The translations under genes were made by a program, and so were the position numbers. A stretch of 24,333 bases of DNA from a virus. Location of the stretch: IMG/VR virus record IMGVR_UViG_3300005432_000016, positions 1 to 24,333 of that record, one strand, 5' to 3'. Positions 1 to 11,000 of this stretch are shown one piece after another; positions within the stretch are counted from its first letter, which is position 1; each line of letters begins with the position of its first letter. The notes under the pieces are model-generated. The model made no database searches and was not told where the DNA came from. It worked only from the letters and a program-made list of their open reading frames with translations.

Positions 1-3000
1 TATTGTTTGTAAAACCAATTCTTAGGTTATTCCAGATCGCTGCGTTACCATTAACTTGAGCGTTAAATGTAGATGTAGCATTAACTGTCAGAGTATCGCT
101 AGAAGCGTCACCAAGAGTTGAGTTACCTTCTACCAGAATGAATCCATCAACTTCAAGATTGTCTGTGATATGGACTTGACCACCTTGAGAGTCAAGAATT
201 AGATTTCCTGATGTGGTGGAGATTTCGGTTGCAGCATCAACGCCGATCTTGATGTTATCCGCCGTGATGTCGGTGGAAGTAATCGCTTGGTTGAAGGTGA
301 CAGTACCTGTAACGACGTGTGCATCCCCAGCACCATTACCGATAGTCGCGTTGCCATCAACCGTGAGTGTGCCATCAATCTGTGTATTGCCATCAACATT
401 GAGGTTACCGTCTACGTCAGCATTATCTGTGATGTTGACAGTGCCGCCATCAGAATCAAGAATCAGGTTACCAGAAGTAGTGCTGATTTCAGTAGGACCA
501 TCAACACCAATCTCAATCTGATCAGCAGTGATGTCAGTAGATGTAATTGCTTGGTTGAATGTTACTGTGCCAGTAACAATGTGGTTATCAGATCCAGCAT
601 TACCAATGGTAGAGTTACCATCAACTTGGAAAGTGCCTGCAACATATGTGTTACCGTTGCTGGCAACAACAGTAAATTTATTACCGTTGACTGCAAGGTC
701 ATTAGTGACATCTAATGTGCCAGTAATATCTACGTTGCCACCGAAACTACCGTCATCGGTAACAATAAGATCATCACCAACAGTAAGGTCTAGACCAATA
801 CCAACACCACCACCAACAATCAGTGCACCTGTAGATGCTGATGTGGAATTAGTTGTATCAAATAGTTTGATTGATCCAGCGTCAATACCAGAGCGTGTGC
901 CAGAGAATGCCTCTGAAGAATTAGTCGCTCCATGATAGAAAGCATAGCGACCAGCAGAGTTATCCCAACCAAAGAAACCAATCTGTGCGCTGCCAGAATA
1001 ATATCTAAACTCAATACCTCTATCCTTAGCATCTGCCTGAGAAGGAGCAGTATCGCCACCCAGAGTAAAGACGGGATCGTCCAGAGTCTGAGTTGTAGAG
1101 TTAATAGTTGTAGTTGTGCCGTTAACAGTCAGGTTACCTTCAATAACGGTATTACCATCAACATCCAAGTCACCGTTAACAGTAACGTTGTCAGTGAATG
1201 TGGAGATAGCATTGACTGTCAATACATCAGTTGCATCAACACCAAAGGTTAGAGCGTCACCATTAAATGTGACATCACGGTTAAATGTGACATCACCGTG
1301 GACTGTAAGTGATCCATCTGTTGTGCCACCCTGTCCAACACGACCGATTGTAGTAGCACCAGACTCACCAAGGACTTGGAATTCAATAGTGTCTGTATTA
1401 GAAACCTTACCAATATAGAAATCGTCACCAACATACAAGTCTTGGACAATACCTACACCACCTGCAACTCTAAGTTGAGCATCAGGATCATCAGCAAAGT
1501 CTGCATTGTGTGCTGTGCCACCACCCAGATAGGTGCGATACAGGACATCAACGTTGTTGAGAAGTGAAGGACGTGTGCGTGCTGTGCCAGCGTCTTTGAC
1601 GACTAAACGGTCGGCCACGTACAGATCGGTGCCGATTCTTACATCCTTATCGATGTTTACACCACCAGCAAAGGTAGCGTTACCTACAGTGCTTAATGTG
1701 ATATCGTCTGTAGTTTCAGCAATAACGATATTGTTAGTGCGCTCAAAAGTGTTGATGCCGCCAACATTAAGACTACCTTCAATATCTGTGTTACCATTTG
1801 TCGATGTTACACGGAAAGTCTGACTACTACCATTGGTAATTGTAAAGAATTTACCAGTGGTATCAAGTGTAATGTCGTTGTGGAATGTAGCATCATCGTC
1901 AACATCCAATGTTGCGTTGAAGGTTACATCACTATCGACATTCAGTGTGCTATCAAAGTCAACGCCTTGCTTGACATTAACTGTGCCTTCAATGACAGTG
2001 TTACCATTATCGGTATCTACAGTAAACTTAGATACGCCAGCATCTGTCTTAATATCAAATACTTTATTATCTGCTCTTACAATTAGGTTATCTGTAATTT
2101 CAGTTTCCAGCTGGACATCCAGTGTGCCTTCAATAACAGTATTACCTGAAGCACTAGCAACAGTAAACTTATCAGTGCTGCCATCTCTGATAGCAAAGTT
2201 GGCATCAATATCAAGTGTGCCATCAATCTCAACGTTACCATTCAGGTGAGTTGTGCCACCCACGTTGAGGTTTTCAGAAATACCTGCACCACCAGTTACT
2301 ACCAATGTGCCAGTTGTAGGTGTCTTCCAAGTAGAAGACGTATTAGTTGTTAGTCTGAGGTTACCAGCAATGAGAGGAGCGTCAGTACCAGAATAAACTT
2401 CGCTTGTGTTAGTCGCGTTGTAGAGGAACCTATACCCGCCAGTGCCAGACCATATGTTAGCATCCGCGTAATTTTCGTCCCACCCGAAGAAGCCTTTTCT
2501 TGCTTGTGAATCATAATAGTGGAATTCAACACCTCTGTCTTTTCCATCATCGAGCGTTGGTGTTGTGTCTCCGCCCAAGGTAAGAATGACATCATCGATG
2601 GTGACTGTAGTTGAGTTAACTGTAGTCGTGGTGCCATCAACAGTCAAGTCTCCACGGATACGGACTGTGCCACTAATGTCATCGTCATCAGCAGGGTCAA
2701 GCACCATGATGGAATTGGTGGTTGACAACACATTATCCTGAATGTGGAAGTCTTCTACGTTAACGCGATGATCAACATCGGTAACGTTAATAGTAATATC
2801 TTGATCAACAGTCAGATTGAATGTTGCATCACCAGAACCTGCGTTGGTGACATTAACATCCATCGAGCGGTTGTTAGTTTCATTAATCTCTAGAGCAACC
2901 TCAAGATTGCCGCTAGTCCTCTTTATGAATTGATCGACTTTTGCAACGTCGAGGGTAAGATTACCAGAAAGGGTAGTGTCAAGATTAATGTCAACAGCGC

Positions 3001-4426
3001 CAGTAAGAGAAGAACCGCTTGTGGCGCTCCCATTGCCGTTAGCATCATCAGCAGTAATAGCGGGGTAAGAATTACCCTGCGACAGGATGGAAGGTTGGAA
3101 GGGATACTCAGAAGTATCGTAGCCAACAACTCTGAAAACAGAATTACCAGTGCGGTTGTTGATGTTAACATGGTTTACTTTAGTGATGCCATGATAGGCA
3201 TTGTCAGTTGTGCGCTCTTTGTCGAGAATAAACTCTTCAGTTGCTGCTTGGTCGGTAAACATAAGTTTACCAGCAGATTGTAACTGAGTATTTTCGATTG
3301 CGTCTGCAGCAATCGTTACATGACCGTTGTCATCTACATCAAAGTCTTCTTGGTCGAAACTCGCAAGACCCTTTTGCTCGACGGAATCAGCACCCAGATC
3401 TCTCCATCCACCTTGATCGTCTGCATCACCATTGTTTGTGTTGTGCGTTGGTGCGCCGAGACCTGCTCCGACATCCCGAATAGCAGCTTGATATACTCTA
3501 CCATTAGGAGCAATAATCTTTGAAAATCTAGGATACGCAACAGCGTTATCGTAAGTGGTGAAAGATGTGCCAGACTTCGCTCCCTCCGTTGCAGTTGCGA
3601 TAGGACTGGTTTGAGCATAAGTCAAACGACCGTATCTGTCAACTGTGAAGTTTGTAGTATTAACAGTCTGAGAACCTGTGCCTACAGAAACAAGAGGGGT
3701 ATCTCCAAGTCCTACAGGGTTATATGTGCCAACAACAACTGCTGTATCAGCAAGATCAAGGAAGGGGTTGTTGGTTTGTGCGTTACCATTCTGTACAATA
3801 ATACGACCACTACCACCAGTGATGGTGCGAGTGACAATACTACCTTCTGCCTGACGAGACATCAGACCGAAAGTGGTCATACTAGCAATCGATGTCAGAT
3901 CGCTATCAAGAGGTTGCGCGTCAACGATTCCATAATCGTTTAGAGTCGTGGGATTGAATGCGTTAACAATACGACCACGAGAGTCAATAGTTAGTTTTGT
4001 ATATGTGCCTTGTGCGTCAAGATCATTCTGATCATAGTGTGGCAGAGTTGTAACATAATTCAATTCTGCAGTAATGGTCAAGTTTGAGGATCCATCAAAC
4101 GTGCCACTACCAGACATGTCACCACCCAGTTGGATCTGTCTGGAGTTTGCCAGTCTTGTTGCAGTCGCAGCATTACCAATCAGCGATGCAGTAATTGCAC
4201 CCGCCTCAAAGTTACCGTCAGCATCCCTCTTTACCAGAGTGTTGGCGGTATTAGATTCGGTTTCTAGTGGTCGCTCATATTTAAGCGAGTTCCACGGCGT
4301 AACGCCATCACCGATTTTGATACGCGACGTATCGATCTCGATACCCAATTCACCTTGGGCAAGGATAGGGTTGACGTTTGCCCATTGCTGAGCACCGTCT
4401 CTTCTTAGTTGTATTCTATTTGCCAT
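1..4426 (-). CDS. Long tail-fibre protein, 3' end beyond left edge
   Basis: I translated this frame by hand from the ATG at 4426. It stays open to position 1, giving at least 1475 residues with the C-terminus outside the window. Residues 1-50 (starting MANRIQLRRDGAQQWANVNP, then a GELGIEIDT...IKIGDG stretch) match the N-terminal domain of phage fibres related to the major tropism determinant (Mtd_N type), which normally attaches the fibre to the baseplate. The rest is a long array of short beta repeats rich in DGN, GTL and TVNG turns, as expected for a trimeric beta-helical shaft. One cassette containing GFFGWD occurs twice (about 2260-2650 and 786-1140), and an 88-residue unit is tandemly repeated at 139-625. 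The receptor-binding tip should be encoded off the left edge. AGGA lies 11 bases before the ATG, and a late promoter lies 42 bases upstream. Fibre identity is well supported; the receptor is unknown. Confidence 0.9.
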   Translation of the reverse strand, partial: MANRIQLRRDGAQQWANVNPILAQGELGIEIDTSRIKIGDGVTPWNSLKYERPLETESNTANTLVKRDADGNFEAGAITASLIGNAATATRLANSRQIQLGGDMSGSGTFDGSSNLTITAELNYVTTLPHYDQNDLDAQGTYTKLTIDSRGRIVNAFNPTTLNDYGIVDAQPLDSDLTSIASMTTFGLMSRQAEGSIVTRTITGGSGRIIVQNGNAQTNNPFLDLADTAVVVGTYNPVGLGDTPLVSVGTGSQTVNTTNFTVDRYGRLTYAQTSPIATATEGAKSGTSFTTYDNAVAYPRFSKIIAPNGRVYQAAIRDVGAGLGAPTHNTNNGDADDQGGWRDLGADSVEQKGLASFDQEDFDVDDNGHVTIAADAIENTQLQSAGKLMFTDQAATEEFILDKERTTDNAYHGITKVNHVNINNRTGNSVFRVVGYDTSEYPFQPSILSQGNSYPAITADDANGNGSATSGSSLTGAVDINLDTTLSGNLTLDVAKVDQFIKRTSGNLEVALEINETNNRSMDVNVTNAGSGDATFNLTVDQDITINVTDVDHRVNVEDFHIQDNVLSTTNSIMVLDPADDDDISGTVRIRGDLTVDGTTTTVNSTTVTIDDVILTLGGDTTPTLDDGKDRGVEFHYYDSQARKGFFGWDENYADANIWSGTGGYRFLYNATNTSEVYSGTDAPLIAGNLRLTTNTSSTWKTPTTGTLVVTGGAGISENLNVGGTTHLNGNVEIDGTLDIDANFAIRDGSTDKFTVASASGNTVIEGTLDVQLETEITDNLIVRADNKVFDIKTDAGVSKFTVDTDNGNTVIEGTVNVKQGVDFDSTLNVDSDVTFNATLDVDDDATFHNDITLDTTGKFFTITNGSSQTFRVTSTNGNTDIEGSLNVGGINTFERTNNIVIAETTDDITLSTVGNATFAGGVNIDKDVRIGTDLYVADRLVVKDAGTARTRPSLLNNVDVLYRTYLGGGTAHNADFADDPDAQLRVAGGVGIVQDLYVGDDFYIGKVSNTDTIEFQVLGESGATTIGRVGQGGTTDGSLTVHGDVTFNRDVTFNGDALTFGVDATDVLTVNAISTFTDNVTVNGDLDVDGNTVIEGNLTVNGTTTTINSTTQTLDDPVFTLGGDTAPSQADAKDRGIEFRYYSGSAQIGFFGWDNSAGRYAFYHGATNSSEAFSGTRSGIDAGSIKLFDTTNSTSASTGALIVGGGVGIGLDLTVGDDLIVTDDGSFGGNVDITGTLDVTNDLAVNGNKFTVVASNGNTYVAGTFQVDGNSTIGNAGSDNHIVTGTVTFNQAITSTDITADQIEIGVDGPTEISTTSGNLILDSDGGTVNITDNADVDGNLNVDGNTQIDGTLTVDGNATIGNGAGDAHVVTGTVTFNQAITSTDITADNIKIGVDAATEISTTSGNLILDSQGGQVHITDNLEVDGFILVEGNSTLGDASSDTLTVNATSTFNAQVNGNAAIWNNLRIGFTNN
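139..625 (-). repeat. 88-residue tandem repeat in the fibre shaft
   Basis: Two consecutive units in the fibre reading frame are offset by exactly 264 bases. Each starts with VDGN(S/A)TIGN, runs through GTVTFNQAITSTDITAD, then EISTTSGNLILDS, and ends in ITDN. Unit 1 covers about 403-625 and unit 2 about 139-361. A third, degraded start (VEGNSTLGD followed by TFNAQV) follows at about 60-133, 76 residues further on. The pattern points to growth of the shaft by unit duplication. Its nucleotide identity looks lower than its protein identity, so the duplication is not very recent. Confidence 0.8.
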
Positions 4427-4467
4427 TGCTTAAAGGATCCTGCAACTGCACACATTGTCTGCTGGTT

Positions 4468-4475
4468 TATTTATA
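4468..4475 (-). promoter_or_regulatory. T4-type late promoter (TATAAATA)
   Basis: Read on the minus strand this is TATAAATA, identical to the T4 late promoter -10 element recognised by gp55 with the gp45 clamp. It lies 42 bases upstream of the fibre ATG and just downstream of a transcription terminator. The fibre gene would therefore be re-initiated as a separate late transcript with a leader of roughly 35 bases. Confidence 0.75.
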
Positions 4476-4482
4476 TGTCTAT

Positions 4483-4506
4483 AAGAAAACCCCCTTTACG
4501 GGGGCT
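4483..4506 (-). terminator. Intrinsic terminator after the small-gene cassette
   Basis: On the minus strand AGCCCCC, loop GTAAA, GGGGGTT forms a 7-bp stem (five G-C pairs, one G-U, one A-T). A T-rich TTTTCTT tract overlaps and follows its end. It begins 5 bases after the TAA of the 69-aa gene and sits immediately before the late promoter of the fibre gene, so it isolates the two transcription units. Confidence 0.85.
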
Positions 4507-4511
4507 ATATC

Positions 4512-4721
4512 TTATTCACCCGCTTCCTCAGTTTTGTCCTCGGGTGGACTGTCCAGATATTCAAGAGTTTCAATAGCACCCATGAGTTTCAGTGCTGTTG
4601 CTTCATTATCACGAATTTGTTTTTGGAGTTTCTGGTTCTCAGTTACCAAATTCTGATAGCGTGTCTTGAATTGCTCAAGCAATTCAGATTGGTCCATTGT
4701 TTCAGGTACGTCAAGTGTCAT
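4512..4721 (-). CDS. Small coiled-coil protein (69 aa), function unknown
   Basis: A 69-residue acidic protein. After a short N-terminal segment (MTLDVPETMDQSELL) it has heptad-like spacing of L, V, I and A from about residue 14 to 54, with many E, K and Q, which predicts a single coiled-coil helix. The tail is acidic and disordered (SPPEDKTEEAGE). There is no signal peptide or membrane segment. The ATG overlaps the TGA of the upstream gene as ATGA, which suggests translational coupling, and GGAG lies 10 bases before the start. I recognise it only as the kind of small conserved hypothetical found among cyanophage virion genes. Its size, its coiled coil and its place directly before a tail-fibre gene recall T4 gp57A, a small fibre-folding chaperone, but I see no sequence proof of homology. 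Confidence 0.8.
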   Translation of the reverse strand: MTLDVPETMDQSELLEQFKTRYQNLVTENQKLQKQIRDNEATALKLMGAIETLEYLDSPPEDKTEEAGE

Positions 4722-4975
4722 TTAGATTGATCTCCGTTAGCAATAATGTGTAGTAAACGTTTGATGTCATTCAATTCAGATTTTAACCCTTTTACTTCAT
4801 CTTGTAAAGTAGAGAAGGATTCATCTTTTTTGGTGCGCTTATCATGCGCTGCCATATATTTATCATACTCACTTTTATTGCAATTCACGATTGCATTGGA
4901 GTATGGGTCACGATACCAGCCATCTTTCCCCTCAACGGGGATGAGATCTGGATCATAGGGGTTGGTTTGTGCCAT
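4718..4975 (-). CDS. Small conserved phage protein with C-terminal coiled coil (85 aa)
   Basis: The protein starts MAQTNPYDPDLIPVEGKDGW. The first half is rich in P, Y, D and N (WYRDPYSNAIVN, then KSEYDKYMAAHDKR), and the last third (about 53-80) is a predicted coiled coil with L and I at heptad positions. I chose the ATG at 4975. A TTG at 4993 would add six residues, but it falls on the likely transcription start and would use up the only GAGG that can serve as a ribosome site, although that site is 12 bases from the ATG. The gene is first in a two-gene cassette, overlaps the next gene by 4 bases, and has a sigma70-like promoter just upstream. It resembles conserved hypothetical proteins of marine T4-like phages; the function is unknown to me. 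The coiled coils of the two small proteins could pair. Confidence 0.82.
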   Translation of the reverse strand: MAQTNPYDPDLIPVEGKDGWYRDPYSNAIVNCNKSEYDKYMAAHDKRTKKDESFSTLQDEVKGLKSELNDIKRLLHIIANGDQSK

Positions 4976-4998
4976 ACTTGACAAGTGCCTCAATTATT

Positions 4999-5026
4999 AT
5001 TATAATCAACCATGTAAGGGTTGCAA
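4999..5026 (-). promoter_or_regulatory. Sigma70-like promoter of the small-gene cassette
   Basis: On the minus strand TTGCAA (5021-5026) and a perfect TATAAT (4999-5004) are separated by 16 bases in the 58-base gap after the DUF4815 gene. Transcription would start near 4992 and give a leader of about 17 bases. This is a host-type (early) signal, whereas the flanking structural genes carry late-type words. Confidence 0.6.
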
Positions 5027-5033
5027 GGGAGCT

Positions 5034-8000
5034 TTAAGTAGCTAAAGCAGTAGCACGAAGATCAGCAATTAGAGGTACTCTTGCTTGGTTAGTAGATCTC
5101 ATAACGATCTTCACTTGGAATGCGTTGAAGTTAAGACCTCTTGCTTCATAGGCATAATCCTTATAAAGAATTTCCTCGGAAGGAGTAGAGTCATAATTCG
5201 TCGGCAGACCTAACAGAGTCCAACCTGTCTCTTCGCTGGATGTAGCATTACCGATCTTGAATGCACGGTAGTATACGCGGACTTCAGAAGCAGGATGTCT
5301 GGTGACTTGGAAGTCAACCTTGAGAGATCTAGCCTCTTGACCCAAGCGGGCGAGACGTGTGATGTATACTGCGTCGTTTTGATCACCATTAGGAAGTGTC
5401 GAAACATCTTGATCCCTATCAATATTAGACTGTTGTCCATAAGGATCAGGACCGCCTGGCCATGCATTGATACGGTTGGTGGTTGTAATCAGAGAGCAAC
5501 GATCCAAGTCAATACATGGAGATAGAGATGCCTTATCAGTAGACAACTCAATAATCATGTTGAATGACTTACCACCATCAAGTTTGTTTTGCTCGTTAAT
5601 CTTGGAGCAGATCAACTGAGGTGAGTAGAATCTATTTTGCTCATTGAGGACAACATCCTCGTATGTGCCATTGTTAACAAAGGACGCTTGGTCGATGGTG
5701 GTAGATCCATCACCGATTGACGTGCCCGTAGTAGTATTTACACGAGCAAGAATATTAGTCTCTGGGAGATTCATGGTGGAGACAGTAGGTGTCAAAGTCT
5801 CATACTGGACATTCTGAGAAGCAATAACGCCTGTGCCACCTGCACGAATTCCATTTGTTGCAACACTATCAACGTGCAACATATAAGTATCCAACCATGG
5901 GCAAGAAATGCTGGTATGGACCTTATTGATTTCTGTCAGAGGAATACCATCAAGGTTGTAACATTCAACAACTGTGCCAGAGGGATGCTCTTGCTCAGCA
6001 GTAGAGTTAGATCCTCTACCAGAAGTTGCAACTGTAATGGTTTGTCCGCTAGTAGAAATAGCAGAGTATTTAATAATTTCTGTGCCGATCTTAATAAAGC
6101 CAGGATTCAAGTTACCAATTCCTGTGCCATTAATAATCGTATGGAATGCAGAAGCATCCTGCACCTGAATACTACCAGCACCAACTGACAGAGTAGAAGT
6201 CAAAGTAGTAGAAGGGATCTCAGAAACAATTCCAGAAACCTCTACGTTGTTTGTGCGTTGATGCATACAGTGGTTTCTGTGATACACCAAGACTTCCTTA
6301 TCATCATTTGAATATGTAGGAGCAGCAGTAGGATAAGTGTCATAAGTATCACCAGCATAAGTAACGCTAGTAATAGTTGCAGATGTGCCGCCTGGCTCAG
6401 ATAGTGTATCTGCCAAGTCGAATGCACCATCAACAAAGTTGACACTCAAAGTTTGTGTGCCTGCATCATAGTTTGTTACTTTAGCGGTAGCGTTGGATGT
6501 AGATCCTGTGATAGTATTATTAACTTCAAAGACACCGTTAAAGATAGCGGACAACACAATGGTTGCTGTTGACTGAGAGGATTTAATACCTTGGAATGGA
6601 TTACCATTTGCATCCAAGAAACCTGACTGCCAAGATCCAACAATATCGGAAATCGTAATCACTTCAGGATCAGATGTTGAGTCAAACTCAACAATGGTGC
6701 CTTCTGCGTTAGAAGGTGTCTGAATGATACGAGCACCAATAGTGAAATTATTATTTGTGCCTGTAGGGAGCAACAGTTGTTGCTTTGGTTTGAGAGTTTG
6801 AATTGGATTCTCAATCAAGTTATGGACACCACCGTTACCGAGACCCAACTCAGCGTTATTAAATACGGCGTTACCAATACTTGCTGTGAATTCAGCACGA
6901 TAGATGGTAAACTTCAAATCCTCATACTGGTCAGCAGTCCATGTAGATGCGTTTTGTGACTTAAAGAGCACACCAGCATATGGTTGGTCAGAGATGGTCC
7001 TTGTCCCGCTGACTTCAACGTCACCCATTCTGGAGATCCAAACTTTATATTCGTTGGAGTCAGACAGAAGCACGAAGCAATATTCAATCGACTGCTTAAT
7101 ATAAACAGGAGACTGGAATGTAAATCGTGTTGGGATTGCAGCGTTATCAGACAATTCAACCTGAGAAGGATCGATTGTCACGTCAGAGAAAGGAAGAATA
7201 TCCTTAGTAGGATAACCATTCTCCATAGTCCTGATCTGCATAGAGATAGGAATGTTGCTATCTTTAGTGTTAAAGAAGATATCAACACCTGTCAGGAAGA
7301 TACCACCTTCTTCATCAACGATGAAGGATTGTGCAAGAGGGTCATACCAACCAACCTGACGTGTCTCAGTCCTAGTTGTAATAACTTGTCTTTCATCAGT
7401 AACAGTATCTCTAACGATTTGAGCGTTTCTGATTGCAAGAATATTTTCTCTAACAGTCTGTAAAGTACCTGTTGCTTTATATTCAGTATCTGCAGAAGAA
7501 TCAACTTCGCCAGGTGATCTACTATTAGTATTAGATGTTGTGAATCTAAATGTCCTTGTGCCAGTTGCCCAACGTGGGTTTGCATCATTCTTAGGAGAAG
7601 GAATGAAGAATGTGCCCTGCAGGTTACCGATGTTATCAGAGAGCAGACGGCGATCTTTCACAACAGCGCGAGCACCAGAGGTTTGACCCACCAACACTTC
7701 ACCTGTTTGTGCATTACCGAAGAAGTTAGGATTGACAGTTTCAGCAAGTGCCTTCAAGTCAATATTAAGTACGGGTGTTTGAGATGCATATGACTCGGGA
7801 AGAGTTGCCTCACCAACACCATAAGGGTCAGTCTTATAACCGTCATTTGCAGCGACGACCTGAAGTTGACACTTGGAAGATTCACCAATGACAGTTTCGC
7901 CAACAACGAAAGGTGTTTCGTTTGTGCGAGTGTCTTCAGAAGAGTTTTTGATCAGCTCAATAACCTTAGGAGTAATATAGTTGGTAACATCAACACCATC

Positions 8001-11000
8001 AAAGAATGCATACATTCTGGTGCGAGGCTTCAAACGATCAACGTTGAAACCAATGTTACGAGATCTAATCCAAGGAATTGCTGTTTGAGACAGGATAGTG
8101 TCACCAAGAGACTTTCTGTCAATCTTGGGCACAACACGAGTCCTGATACCTTGTCTTGCTTGGTTGTTAACAACACGATATGTGCGTCTTTCGTGCAGGT
8201 AGAAAAGACCCTGACGACGCTGACCGTGACCAGCACGACCTAACTGACGACCAATACCATATGTACCTGATCTAGACTGGAAGGAAGAAGATGATTGAAG
8301 TGATTCACCAGTCCAGTTGGTTTGCCAAGATCCCCATTGGATAGGAGCAAAACCATTCTGGTCAATCTGAAGGTCTCTAGCAACAGCAGAGAAATCACCC
8401 TCGACGTTTTCAACACGAGCAGGAAGACGCTCAATATCAATCCAATCGTCAGATGCTGGAGTTAGGTCAACACGACCAATGAATGTAAACACGTTGAATG
8501 GGTTAACATTCTCAGTCCTAGATGCATAAGGTTGCTTAACAATCTCAACATCCTGCCAAGGCAGGAAGATCATATTACTTTCAGTCCTTACAACATTGTT
8601 AGATGCTGAAGCATTAAACTCAAGAGGGACATTAGTAGTATAGTGAGCAGGTCTCAACAGACCTTCTTTGAAGTCCATGGAGCACTTATAGTCAACGTTA
8701 AGCACGTCGCCAATAGTGTGGTCGGTAAAGTCATCAACCACATAACCATTCTTCAGACGGTCGAAACCATTGTCGTCATAGGACTTAGCGTTGTCTGCTT
8801 GGACTTCCAACAGTGACAGAGATGTGTAATACTCAACGTGAGTAAGACGAGTCTCAAGATCACCAATATCTTTCATAGTGTAGCGACGAATGATCTCAGG
8901 GAAGATCAGAGTATCTCGCTCCACATCGTAGTTGTATGGTTTGTGCTCAAGCACTGCCAACAACATAGCATTTTCAATACCCTCAGGTGGGAGAAGATCC
9001 TCACCAGAGACACCCCTTACAACTTGCAGTTTGTTGTCATGGGTAATAAACAGTTTGTCGATTCTAGGAAGATAGTAGGAATAATCCATTCTAAATTCCG
9101 TATCAACCTTCATGATGTCGAAGATTGTCGCACCGCCCGTGCCACCAGAAGTGTTAAATGTGCGTGCAGCAAAGTCAAGAGATGCACAGTTAACAAAGTA
9201 TGGTGCACCAATAGTGCCGTTACCAGATGCCAATTCACCAACAGCAGGACGGAAGTCCAACTGGTCTCTCAGGAAGTTAATAGATCCATCAAGTTTGTAA
9301 TTTGGAATCTCTTTGAAAGTAATACCTGTGTAAGATTGTGCAGCAAAATAGTCACCTGAAGATTCATGAATGAAGTAGTCAAAGATAACAAGTAGTTTTC
9401 TTGTAGGTGCTGTAAATCCTGGAATTCTAGTGATCTTACAAACATCATAGAAATGTGCTTTTTGACCAGGATCCAACTCATACTGAGATGTAATAACTTT
9501 ACTACCTCTACCGATAGATCCTTCAGCATCATCAATGATTGCTGAGAGAGGTTGACTATCATCATCTACACCATCAATAGTTTCGCCAGGCAAGAATGGA
9601 ATTTCATTCAATGCGACGATGTGTAGTTTTAGAGTTGCGTTAATAAACTGAATAACACGACCACGAGCACCAGATGTCCTACCAATAACAACACTACCAG
9701 AATCAAAGAAGGTTGCTTCTTGCAGTGTCAGGAAAGGTGCTTCTGCATCATTATCGTCTTCAGATTCATAGATTGCATGAATCTTATAAACGTCATTTAG
9801 AGCAAAAGAAATTTCTCTATCTTCAATACGGGTGCCATACAAGTTACCGTAAGCAAGACCGAATTTTTGCTGGTCATTATTATTTTGTGTGCGGACCACT
9901 TTCATGGCACGCATCTTCGCAGCAGTCTTAATTTTCTTAGAAACGATATTCTTAGAAACCAGTGCAGTCAATTTAACAGTCTGGACATTTGTCAAACCGT
10001 CAATCGTGATGGACTGTCTAGATGCACCGAAGGTAACAGTCAACTGTCCACCATCATTCAGAGCATCAATGTCAAGGTTTTGTCCAACTGAGTATGCAGA
10101 TCCAGATTCAGACAGGACAGTCAAGACATAGTTTTCACCGTCAAGAGATGCAAACTGCTCAGATTCAGGCAGAGTAACAGTAACACCACCAGACACAACA
10201 GTTTTGTTTGTGAATGTGCGATAGACAAAGAATGATTCATCACTGATAGACTTCATTGAAGTCTTAGGAGTATCAATCGTCAGCTCACCATTCTGATAAT
10301 CTTTTTGGAAAATGTATGGACGAAGACGTGCCAATACAGAATATTCTCCATTGGAAATAGATCCCTTATTCAGAGTAGGATCAACTCTCGCTACTTGAGT
10401 AGCATAATCAAACACATTATAGGAAGCACCTGTGTGAGAGTTACCAGATTGTGTCTTAATATATTGTGGATCAACTCTCTCAATACGGAAAGATGTCTCA
10501 CCTTCTGCACTTGTGCCAGATACAGTTACAACTTCACCTGGTCTAAGATCGTTTTCAAACTTAGTCCTAAAACCAGTCAAAGTAAATGCAGCTTGATCAA
10601 GAGTAACAGTAGTTGCTTCGATTTCTCTTTGATCATTTAACAACCAGTTACAACCAAAGATAACTTGGTTACTGTTGTTTCTACCAATACAAGATCTTGT
10701 ATCAGTAGGCTCAAATGTCCATGCTGCTTCCAGTGTGCCGATAACACGACCATCTCTTTCCATCACCTCACCGTTAACAAATTTACCAGAAACTTGCTCA
10801 AGGGAGAAATAGTTACCAGATCCAGCATCAGCAACAAAACCTCTAGCATTAGAAGTCCTGCCGACAATCACATCACCAACCTGCACAGATTGGTTACCTG
10901 CTGCCAAGTTAACGGCAGTATACATTTGAATATCAAACATATAAAGGTCATAGATGCCAGTCTGATCTTCTTGGATCTGAATGGTGCGACAACGACCAAT

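Noticed and set aside
139-625. CRISPR-like or intergenic DNA repeats
   Set aside because: The repeats are 264 bases apart, in frame and diverged at third positions, so they are protein repeats.
213-935. Overlapping plus-strand frames at the left end, as if a gene ran rightwards
   Set aside because: The minus-strand fibre frame is continuous from 4426 to 1 and has a recognisable N-terminus, repeats and a promoter; the plus-strand frames have none of these.
1-4426. A diversity-generating retroelement, suggested by the Mtd-type N-terminus of the fibre
   Set aside because: There is no reverse transcriptase and no template/variable repeat pair with A-specific changes in the window. The N-terminal domain alone is common in fibres without such elements.
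4718-4993. TTG start at 4993 for the 85-aa protein
   Set aside because: It would put the start codon on the predicted transcription start and inside the only purine-rich site. The ATG at 4975 gives the natural N-terminus MAQTNPYDP.
5005-5033. A terminator after the DUF4815 gene
   Set aside because: No stable hairpin with a T-run is visible on the minus strand; the gap is better explained by the sigma70-like promoter.
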